Positions 1 to 5,316 of a DNA stretch of 6,129 nt are shown here, piece after piece (position 1 is the first letter of the stretch; every line of letters begins with the position of its first letter). Made by a program: the position numbers and the translations under genes. This stretch comes from DAOUAJ01 sp034433615 (GTDB lineage: Bacteria > Chloroflexota > Anaerolineae > DUEN01). The stretch spans positions 1 through 6,129 of the forward strand of contig DAOUAJ010000175.1 in the NCBI GenBank assembly GCA_034433615.1, given 5' to 3'. The notes beneath the pieces were generated by a model, which was given only the letters and a program-made list of their open reading frames with translations, made no database searches and was not told the origin of the DNA.

Positions 1-13
1 CTCCTAAACCACG

Positions 14-42
14 TTGACCACCCCTGGGGGGTATGCTACAAT
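14..42 (+). promoter_or_regulatory. SigmaA-type promoter with extended -10, upstream of the PfkB-family gene
   Basis: The -35 box TTGACC (14-19) and the -10 box TACAAT (37-42) each match the consensus at five of six positions and are separated by exactly 17 bp. A TGC at 34-36 gives an extended -10. Transcription should start near position 49, leaving a leader of about 43 nt before the GTG at 93. The spacer contains an inverted repeat, ACCCC-TGG-GGGGT (20-32), and the leader has a perfect 8-bp palindrome CACCGGTG (51-58). Either could bind a regulator, but that is inference. This promoter may also drive parA and parB, as no strong promoter is seen in front of parA. Confidence 0.75.
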
Positions 43-92
43 ATCGTTACCACCGGTGATCAAGCAGCCAATCGTATGGAGGAAAGAACCAC

Positions 93-914
93 GTGGACTT
101 TCTCGTAATTGGACATGTCACCAAAGACCTTCAGCCAGATGGCTTTACTCTGGGCGGTACAGCGACTTACGCCTCTCTGACCGCTTACCGCATGGGCCGT
201 CGAGTGACCGTGCTGACCAGAGCTGAGCCGTTCGTCTCCCAGAACGGGCTGTATCATGGCATTGACGTACACGTGTTGCCATCAACCAATACCACGACCT
301 TTCGCAACATCTACCAGAGCGGGTACCGCCTGCAATTCGTGAGCAACGTGGCTGCCCCGATCACGGTTGCTGACATCCCACCGCAGTGGCGTCACCCCCG
401 CATTGTCCTGCTCGGGTCAGTGGCACAAGAGCTTGACCCTGCTCTGGCGGCTGCCTTCCCCAACTCATTGGTGGGGGTCGTCCCGCAGGGATGGCTACGC
501 CGCTGGGATGAAACTGGCCGCGTTTACCCGAAGCGTTGGGATCAAGCCGAATCTATTTTGAGGTTTGCGCGAGTCCTGGTGTTAAGCGAGGAGGACCTAG
601 GCGGGGATTTCTCGCCACTGGAGGAATACAAAAGATACACCGAGATCGTGGTGTTGACCGCTGCCTGGCGGGGTTGCACCGTTTACTGGCGCGGAGAGGC
701 CTACCCCATACCGCCGCGGCCGGCTAACGAAGTTGACCCCACCGGTGCTGGCGATGTGTTTACCGCCGCTTTTCTCATCCGTTTGGAGGAAACGGGCGAT
801 CCACTGGTTTCCGCCCGCTTTGCGAACGTGGTCGCCTCTTTCTCTGTGGAGGCCCCTGGTGTGACCGGCATCCCGACGCGGAAAACTGTGGAGGCCTGGC
901 TGGCCCAACATTAA
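93..914 (+). CDS. PfkB/ribokinase-family carbohydrate kinase, substrate unknown
   Basis: This is a 273-residue cytoplasmic kinase of the PfkB (ribokinase-like) family, whose members phosphorylate a sugar or nucleoside hydroxyl using ATP. The clearest evidence is the C-terminal signature DPTGAGDVF (215-223), in which GAGD forms the anion hole and D221 is the expected catalytic base. The N-terminus has the family pattern G-x4-D (G7, D12) and the glycine pair G21-G22. SEED (165-168) sits where family members have a conserved acidic motif. The protein is shorter than typical members (about 300-330 aa), and the usual asparagine of the GGxxxN signature is Tyr26. The following GxDxxG-like segment is also not recognisable, so the substrate cannot be named. 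The start is GTG, with GGAGG at 78-82, 10 nt upstream. It lies 70 bp ahead of parA on the same strand and may share a transcript with it. The stop codon TAA is part of a repeated word (see the repeat at 912-948). Confidence 0.88.
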   Translation: MDFLVIGHVTKDLQPDGFTLGGTATYASLTAYRMGRRVTVLTRAEPFVSQNGLYHGIDVHVLPSTNTTTFRNIYQSGYRLQFVSNVAAPITVADIPPQWRHPRIVLLGSVAQELDPALAAAFPNSLVGVVPQGWLRRWDETGRVYPKRWDQAESILRFARVLVLSEEDLGGDFSPLEEYKRYTEIVVLTAAWRGCTVYWRGEAYPIPPRPANEVDPTGAGDVFTAAFLIRLEETGDPLVSARFANVVASFSVEAPGVTGIPTRKTVEAWLAQH

Positions 915-948
915 GGTGCGACGCACCTTGAAAGTACGTCGCACCTTA
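912..948. repeat. Near-palindromic intergenic repeat (REP-like), full copy
   Basis: TAAGGTGCGACG (912-923) and CGTCGCACCTTA (937-948) are perfect 12-bp inverted arms around a 13-nt loop. The left part is itself a tight palindrome, AAGGTGCG-A-CGCACCTT (913-929), so the element reads as two adjacent palindromes, the second missing a base or two. Its first three bases are the stop codon of the kinase gene. A half copy occurs at 5234-5251. No T-run follows, so it is not a textbook intrinsic terminator, although the RNA hairpin could slow polymerase or stabilise the upstream message. It resembles dispersed REP-type elements; that class assignment is inference. Confidence 0.75.
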
Positions 949-951
949 CCT

Positions 952-960
952 TGCTATGTT
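952..960 (+). promoter_or_regulatory. Weak candidate extended -10 element upstream of parA
   Basis: TGC followed by TATGTT (955-960) resembles an extended -10 and would start transcription near 967, about 18 nt before the parA ATG. There is no -35 at 17 bp spacing. TTGAAA (928-933) is a good hexamer, but it sits 21 bp away and inside the repeat. The site is therefore tentative, and parA may instead be read from the promoter at 14-42. Confidence 0.25.
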
Positions 961-984
961 TCGAAGATTCAACACCGTCGTCTC

Positions 985-1815
985 ATGACCATCATCTACG
1001 CGTTCGCCAACCAAAAGGGTGGCGTGGGCAAGACCACAACCGTCGTGAACGTGAGCGCTTATCTGGCTGCCGCTGGTTATCGCGTCCTGCTCGTGGATAT
1101 GGATCCGCAGGCCAACGCTACCAGCAGTATCGGAGTGGTCCTCTCAGCTTCAGCGCGCTCGATCTACAACGCGCTGGTTGACGACGTGCCTCTGGCTGAC
1201 GTGATTATTCCCACCAAACGCCCCCGCTTGATGCTGGCCCCCTCGGCGCCGGCGTTGGTTGGAGCCGAGGTGGAGATGGTAGAGATCGAGAGGCGGGAGT
1301 GGTTGCTGGCTGAGGCGTTGGCACCAGTAACAGCCCGCTTCGACTTCGTGTTGATTGACAGCCCGCCTAGCTTAGGGTTGCTAACGGTCAATGGCCTCAC
1401 CGCGGCCCGGAACGGCGTGATCATCCCCGTGCAATGCGAATATCTGGCCCTGGAGGGATTGACACGGCTGTTGCAGACTATTCAACTGGTGCGCGAGCGA
1501 CTCAACCCCAACTTGCGCATCGCCGGCATGATCCTGACCATGTATGATGCCCGCACAAATCTCGCGCAGCAAGTTGTGGACGAGGTACGTCGCCATTTCC
1601 CGCAGCAAGTCTTTAACGCAGTGATCCCTCGCAGCGTGCGCCTGGGAGAAGCCCCCAGCTACGGCGAGCCGATCTTGACGTACGCTCCTGGCTCGGCCGG
1701 GGCAATCGCCTACGCCTCTTTAACCCAGGAGATCATCGCCCGCGCCGGCTGGCCGGCACCAGGTGAGCCTATGCCGGTGATAACCGGAAAGCGATCGCAG
1801 GGAGGTGAACTATGA
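985..1815 (+). CDS. parA: Chromosome-partitioning ATPase ParA (Soj)
   Basis: This 276-residue ParA/MinD-type ATPase works with ParB to segregate replicated origins. In this family the ATP-bound dimer coats the nucleoid and ParB stimulates its hydrolysis. The deviant Walker A box KGGVGKTT is at 11-18, with the signature lysine K11 and the P-loop lysine K16. The A' motif VDMDPQ lies at 37-42 (D38, D40), and the Walker B-like IDSPPSLG at 124-131 contains D125. QCEYLALEGL, a stretch typical of Soj proteins, follows. There is no N-terminal helix-turn-helix, so this is the short chromosomal type (about 250-280 aa) and not a long plasmid ParA. I chose ATG 985 because the conserved protein begins there. 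An in-frame GTG at 916 lies inside the repeat and would add 23 residues unlike the family. No Shine-Dalgarno is visible before 985. The gene ends in an ATGA overlap with parB. Confidence 0.96.
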   Translation: MTIIYAFANQKGGVGKTTTVVNVSAYLAAAGYRVLLVDMDPQANATSSIGVVLSASARSIYNALVDDVPLADVIIPTKRPRLMLAPSAPALVGAEVEMVEIERREWLLAEALAPVTARFDFVLIDSPPSLGLLTVNGLTAARNGVIIPVQCEYLALEGLTRLLQTIQLVRERLNPNLRIAGMILTMYDARTNLAQQVVDEVRRHFPQQVFNAVIPRSVRLGEAPSYGEPILTYAPGSAGAIAYASLTQEIIARAGWPAPGEPMPVITGKRSQGGEL

Positions 1816-2726
1816 GCACAAAGCGCGGCCTGGGGCGCGGCCTGGGTGCTCTGATCAGCGCAGCCGCCTCCGTTCCGTCCGAATCGTTAGAAATGGGCGT
1901 GATTCAGGTGCCAGTGGATGCCGTTGGCCCCAACCCGCGGCAGCCTCGGCATGCCCTCGATCCGAGCGCCTTGGCCGAATTGGCGGCTTCTATTCAAGAA
2001 CATGGGCTGATCCAGCCATTGATCGTCACCCGTGCCCCGTTGGGGGCCAACGTGGCTTACACGCTGATTGCCGGAGAGCGTCGCTGGCGAGCTGCCAGGC
2101 TGGCCGGGCTGAGCGAGGTGCCCGTGATCGTGCGAGAAGCCACTTCCCAGGAGATGCTGGAACTGGCGCTTGTGGAGAACATCCAGCGCGCCGACCTGAA
2201 CCCTTTGGAAGAGGCGGCGGCTTACCGCACGCTGATGGATGAGTTCGGCCTGACCCAGGAGCAAGTAGCAGCCAGAGTGGGCAAGAGTCGGGTGGCAGTG
2301 GCAAACTCGGTCCGACTGCTGAACCTTTCCGAGCCGGTGAAGGAAGCGTTGGGGGCCGGTCAGATCAGTGAGGGGCACGCCCGGGCTTTACTTAGCCTGC
2401 TGGATGAGCCGTCGCAGGTGGCCGCGCTCGACCTGGTCATTCGCCGCGGCTACAATGTGCGCCAGACGGAGGAGCTGGTGCGGCGGATGCTCGCGGCCGC
2501 GCAAGCCGAGGGCGATCCTGAGCCTGTTGACGATGTGCTGGCGCTGGAAACGCGAGCGCTCGAGGAGCAGTTCCGCGATGCGTTAGGCACGAAGGTGACC
2601 CTGTCCCGTTCGCGGCGCGGTGGCCGGCTGGTGATCTATTTCTACTCTGAGGAAGAGTTGCAGGCATTGTACGACCGTCTGATCGGGTACGGGCTACCCA
2701 GGGGCTCCGGTACCAACTGGCCGTGA
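1812..2726 (+). CDS. parB: Chromosome-partitioning protein ParB (Spo0J)
   Basis: This 304-residue ParB is a CTP-dependent DNA clamp that loads at parS sites and partners ParA. The N-terminal peptide RGLGRGLGALI (5-15) is the segment known in Spo0J to stimulate the ParA ATPase. The ParB/Srx CTPase domain follows, with GERRWRA (88-94) and ENIQR (122-126). A helix-turn-helix DNA-binding region lies at about 147-171 (TQEQVAARVGKS onward), and the C-terminal dimerisation region ends near 300. In GERRWRA, Trp stands where Tyr or Phe is also common, which is conservative. A strong Shine-Dalgarno, GGAGGTGA (1801-1808), lies inside the end of parA, and the two genes overlap by ATGA, so their synthesis is coupled. 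Length and domain order are normal and nothing appears broken. No convincing parS was found in the window. Confidence 0.96.
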   Translation: MSTKRGLGRGLGALISAAASVPSESLEMGVIQVPVDAVGPNPRQPRHALDPSALAELAASIQEHGLIQPLIVTRAPLGANVAYTLIAGERRWRAARLAGLSEVPVIVREATSQEMLELALVENIQRADLNPLEEAAAYRTLMDEFGLTQEQVAARVGKSRVAVANSVRLLNLSEPVKEALGAGQISEGHARALLSLLDEPSQVAALDLVIRRGYNVRQTEELVRRMLAAAQAEGDPEPVDDVLALETRALEEQFRDALGTKVTLSRSRRGGRLVIYFYSEEELQALYDRLIGYGLPRGSGTNWP

Positions 2727-2770
2727 TGCGCTCTGCTTTTTGCTAGGGCATCATACTCGTCCATGAAACC

Positions 2771-3958
2771 ATGATCGCAGATGTTGGACGTCCCCCGTCT
2801 CCTGCGGCAGCCGGGTTCGGCCCGGTCGAGGCGACGAAGTTGGAACGCGCCCTGCGCATGACCCTGGCCCTGCGCGGGCTGGTCATCACCATCTTCGGCG
2901 CGGTGCTCCCGGCGGCAATGGCGACTTTCAGCCTGAATAACGCTCAGGCCAGCCTGCTCCCGCTGGTAGGAGGGATGGGGGCCATCGCGGCCGCGCTGAG
3001 CGTAAGCTCACTCCTGGATCGCTGGGGGGCGCGCCGCACCACATTGACCATGGCCTGGGCTTTGCTGCTGGCTTCGCTGATCCTGGGGAGCGCCCCTGCC
3101 TGGCCGTTTTTCGTGATCGGCGCTTTCCTGGTCAATTGGGGCGCGGGCGGCATGTCCACGGTCAATAGCGTGCTGCTGGCCCTGGTCTACCGTGGACGCG
3201 GCGGGGCTGCCTTCAATCGCAACTTCCTGTTCGTGGGCATCGGATCGGTGGCCAGCCCTTTGCTGGTGGGGGCTATGTTGGCGTCTGCCGGCTCATGGCG
3301 ATGGACCTTTGCCGCGCTCGCAGCGGCCTTCGCGGGCATGATCCTCGTGGCCTGGCGAGCACCTTACCCTCCACCGGAACCGCGATCGGTGAAGGCCGGG
3401 GCAACCGGTGAGCGTCCTTGGTGGCAGCGACGGGCTCTGATTCTGTGTGCGCTCTCACTGGTGTGCTACGTGGGCGCGGAGGTGGGGTTGACTACCTGGG
3501 CCGCGCGATTTTTGGTGGCGGAGCGCGATGCACCGATCGCCTTGTCTGCCACCGTGGTTTCGATCTTCTGGAGTGGGATGATCCTGGGACGGTACAGCTT
3601 CAGCCGGTTGCTACGCTCTGGGAACGAAAAAAGGCTGGTGGGGCTGGCGGGCGCGATGGCTGCGGGCACCGTCGTGGCATTCATCAGGGCGCCCGGGGCC
3701 ATCTGGCCCGTCCTGGCCCTGGCTATCGGCGGACTTGCCTTCGGGGGCTTGTGGCCCACGGTCATGAGCTACGCCGCCGCCCGCGCCATCGGTTACACAG
3801 GCATCGCGTCGGGGGTCCTGATCGCGTTGGGCTTTATCGGAGCCTTGATGGTGCCAGCCGCGGTGGGCGTCCTCTCGACGTGGGTGGGGCTGGGCGCCGC
3901 GCTGGGTGTGTCAGCGGTCTCTATTACGCTGTCCACGATCCTCTTCGCTTTAGCGTAG
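2771..3958 (+). CDS. Major facilitator superfamily (MFS) transporter, substrate unknown
   Basis: This 395-residue, very hydrophobic inner-membrane protein has the length and alternating hydrophobic segments of a 12-helix MFS carrier. The MFS motif A in the cytoplasmic loop between helices 2 and 3 appears as DRWGARR (83-89). A charged central loop (about 196-221, PPPEPRS to WWQRR) separates the two six-helix halves. The second half has a motif-A-like loop, GRYSFSRLLRSG (273-284). The WSGMILGR stretch (267-274) is reminiscent of the fucose-permease-like branch, but that is too weak to name a substrate. The start is uncertain. ATG 2771 is the first start after an in-frame TAG (2744), but no Shine-Dalgarno precedes it. 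It gives about 30 polar residues before helix 1, and Met30 (2858) is the next methionine. The gap from parB is only 44 bp with no terminator, so read-through from parAB is possible. Neighbouring glycosyltransferases hint at sugar or glycan traffic, which is inference. Confidence 0.85.
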   Translation: MIADVGRPPSPAAAGFGPVEATKLERALRMTLALRGLVITIFGAVLPAAMATFSLNNAQASLLPLVGGMGAIAAALSVSSLLDRWGARRTTLTMAWALLLASLILGSAPAWPFFVIGAFLVNWGAGGMSTVNSVLLALVYRGRGGAAFNRNFLFVGIGSVASPLLVGAMLASAGSWRWTFAALAAAFAGMILVAWRAPYPPPEPRSVKAGATGERPWWQRRALILCALSLVCYVGAEVGLTTWAARFLVAERDAPIALSATVVSIFWSGMILGRYSFSRLLRSGNEKRLVGLAGAMAAGTVVAFIRAPGAIWPVLALAIGGLAFGGLWPTVMSYAAARAIGYTGIASGVLIALGFIGALMVPAAVGVLSTWVGLGAALGVSAVSITLSTILFALA

Positions 3959-3961
3959 TGG

Positions 3962-4073
3962 ACCTGTCTTGGCCGACAGGGGCGTGGAGACGCGAAGAGG
4001 AGGTGACGCGGAGACGCGGTGAGTCCCCGCGTCACCGTGTCCCCCTGTCACCGCGTCCCTCAGCCGGCGCGTC
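3962..4073. repeat. Head-to-head array of 8-bp repeats (GACGCGGT-type) with hairpin potential
   Basis: This fills most of the 153-bp gap between the MFS gene and the first glycosyltransferase. On the left arm, octamers run GACAGGGG (3975), then after 6 bp GACGCGAA (3989), GAGGAGGT (3997), GACGCGGA (4005) and GACGCGGT (4013). On the right arm the complementary octamers run in strict 8-bp phase: CCCGCGTC (4026), ACCGTGTC (4034), CCCCTGTC (4042) and ACCGCGTC (4050). A degenerate unit (4058) and GGCGCGTC (4066) follow. Perfect 10-bp pairings exist between 4002-4011 and 4027-4036, and between 4013-4022 and 4048-4057, so alternative hairpins compete. CCTGTC/GACAGG (3963-3968, 3975-3980) forms a further small stem. 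There is no T-run, so terminator activity is unproven. There are no spacers, so it is not a CRISPR. Confidence 0.75.
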
Positions 4074-4111
4074 CAGGGCAGGCTTGTTACCCTGGCCCAT
4101 CGAGGTGACCC

Positions 4112-5236
4112 GTGCGTGTCGTCATGATCTCGAAGGCATTGCTGGCGGCCGCTTATCGCGGCAAGCTGGCTGCGCTGGCGCAACAGCCGGACATCGAGTT
4201 GATTGCAGTTGTGCCACCTGAGTGGCGTGATCGCCGTGGGCTGGCGCGGCTGGAACCCGATGACACGCCCGGTTACTGCCTGATCGTCACCCCGATCTGG
4301 TTCAACGGCTCTTATCACCTTCACCTGTATCCCCGCCTGGGGCGGCTGCTACGCGCGTTGCGCCCGGACGTGGTGCACGTGGATGAGGAACCCTACAACC
4401 TGGCGGCGTGGCAGGCTGTACGCCTGGCCGATCATATGGGCGCTCACATCTGCTTCTTCACCTGGCAGAACCTTCATCGTCGCTACCCCGTGCCCTTCCG
4501 CTGGTTCGAGCGCGATTGCTACCGCCGGACCGGTTACGCCATTGCTGGCAACCAGGATGCGGCCCATGTTCTGCGTGCCAAGGGATACGCCGGTCCCATC
4601 GCCATCATCCCACAGTTCGGGATTGACCCCGATCAGTTTGCACCCGTAAAGCCACCGCCCGATACGCCATTCACCGTGGGGTATGCCGGCGGGCTCATTC
4701 CCGAGAAAGGGGTGGATGTCCTGATCCAGGCAGTGGCAGGGTTGCCGGACGACTGGCAGCTCCGGCTAGTAGGCGATGGCGTGATGCGCCCTCAGTTGCA
4801 GCGGCTGGTCCAGCAACTGAGCGTGAGCGAGCGTATCGCCTTCCTGCCACGCCTGGGTTCCACGGACATGCCGCAGTTCTACCGGCAATTACACGTGCTG
4901 GTCTTGCCTTCGCGGGAACGTCCCAACTGGAAGGAACAGTTTGGCCGCGTGTTGATCGAAGCCATGGCCTGCGGTGTGCCGGTGATCGGCTCGGATTGTG
5001 GCGAAATCCCTCACGTGGTCGGCGACGCCGGCTTGATCTTCCCGCAGGGTGACGTCGGGGCTTTACGGGCTCACTTGATGCGGCTCCAGGCTGACTCTGC
5101 GCTGCGCCGGGCGCTGAGCAGGCGTGGCCGTGAACGCGTCCTCGAGCAGTTTACCCACGGCCGCGTCGCCAGGGCGACGGCCCAAGTCTATCGCGCCTTG
5201 CTGGCCCAAACTGGGCAGACATCTGCCCAGCCGTAA
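4112..5236 (+). CDS. GT4-family (GT-B fold) glycosyltransferase
   Basis: This 374-residue retaining glycosyltransferase of family GT4 transfers a sugar from a nucleotide-sugar donor to an unknown acceptor, probably at the cytoplasmic face of the membrane. The N-terminal acceptor domain (about 1-185) includes VPPEWRD (34-40), HVDEEPYNLA (89-98) and the linker region IPQFGID (166-172), all familiar in this branch. The donor-binding domain begins with GYAGGLIPEKG (190-200). It contains the E-x7-E motif (E275 and E283 in EQFGRVLIE), followed by AMACGVPVIGSDCGEIP (284-300). Length is normal and no key residue is missing. The start is GTG, supported by GAGGTGA (4102-4108) three bases upstream and by the conserved N-terminus (MRVVMISKAL). 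The C-terminal tail (LAQTGQTSAQP) is polar and variable, and its stop codon TAA begins a half copy of the intergenic repeat. With the next gene it suggests a polysaccharide or glycolipid locus. The sugar specificity cannot be read from sequence. Confidence 0.93.
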   Translation: MRVVMISKALLAAAYRGKLAALAQQPDIELIAVVPPEWRDRRGLARLEPDDTPGYCLIVTPIWFNGSYHLHLYPRLGRLLRALRPDVVHVDEEPYNLAAWQAVRLADHMGAHICFFTWQNLHRRYPVPFRWFERDCYRRTGYAIAGNQDAAHVLRAKGYAGPIAIIPQFGIDPDQFAPVKPPPDTPFTVGYAGGLIPEKGVDVLIQAVAGLPDDWQLRLVGDGVMRPQLQRLVQQLSVSERIAFLPRLGSTDMPQFYRQLHVLVLPSRERPNWKEQFGRVLIEAMACGVPVIGSDCGEIPHVVGDAGLIFPQGDVGALRAHLMRLQADSALRRALSRRGRERVLEQFTHGRVARATAQVYRALLAQTGQTSAQP

Positions 5237-5251
5237 GGTGCGACGCCCTTG
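5234..5251. repeat. Half copy of the stop-codon repeat
   Basis: TAAGGTGCGACGC (5234-5246) repeats the start of the element at 912-948 exactly, then continues CCTTG (5247-5251) after losing one A. The rest of the element is absent. As in the other copy, its TAA is the stop codon of the preceding gene, here the first glycosyltransferase. The remaining AAGG/CCTT pairing is only 4 bp, so it should not form a strong hairpin. Confidence 0.65.
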
Positions 5252-5281
5252 CCAACTGAGTAGAGTTGAGCAAACTGTAAA

Positions 5282-5310
5282 CTGGCTTGTCCAATACCCT
5301 GTGGTATAAT
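5282..5310 (+). promoter_or_regulatory. Extended -10 promoter positioned for leaderless transcription
   Basis: A perfect TATAAT (5305-5310) is preceded by TGG (5302-5304), forming an extended -10. The -35 is poor: CTGGCT (5282-5287) at 17 bp spacing matches three of six positions, which is acceptable for an extended -10 promoter. The usual 6-nt gap puts the transcription start at 5317, the first base of the GTG start codon of the next gene. Three AACTG words (5254, 5273, 5280) lie upstream; their meaning is unknown. Confidence 0.65.
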
Positions 5311-5316
5311 TAAGGG

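Noticed and set aside
89..96. CCACGTGG palindrome over the kinase start codon as a parS half-match
   Set aside because: It shares only the CACGTG core with the known parS consensus (TGTTTCACGTGAAACA). The flanks do not match and are not symmetric. Other CACGTG sites (about 270, 4375, 4892, 5012) also lack the flanks.
597..944. Antisense open frame of 115 codons starting in the repeat
   Set aside because: It is opposite the conserved kinase C-terminus, and its start comes from the palindrome, which mirrors the false 916 start of parA.
912..948. Intrinsic terminator after the kinase gene
   Set aside because: The hairpin is strong, but no T-run follows (next bases are CCTTGC), and a related half copy occurs elsewhere, so a repeat explains it better.
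1887..2378. Antisense open frame of 163 codons within parB
   Set aside because: The coding strand has a complete, conserved parB. The antisense frame has no recognisable motif, and long shadows are expected at this GC content.
2727..2770. Promoter or terminator between parB and the MFS gene
   Set aside because: There is a short T-run (CTTTTTG) but no stem before it, and CATACT (2752-2757) lacks a fitting -35. Neither is strong enough to call.
3975..4057. CRISPR array
   Set aside because: The repeat units are 8 bp and contiguous without spacers, so this is a simple tandem and inverted repeat.
3418..4221. Long + strand open frame of 267 codons
   Set aside because: It is an out-of-frame shadow of the MFS gene running through the repeat into the glycosyltransferase gene. 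Its composition is Gly/Arg-rich and it has no recognisable domain.
5254..5284. Three AACTG words as an operator
   Set aside because: The spacings (19 and 7 bp) are irregular and a 5-bp word is too short to separate from chance.
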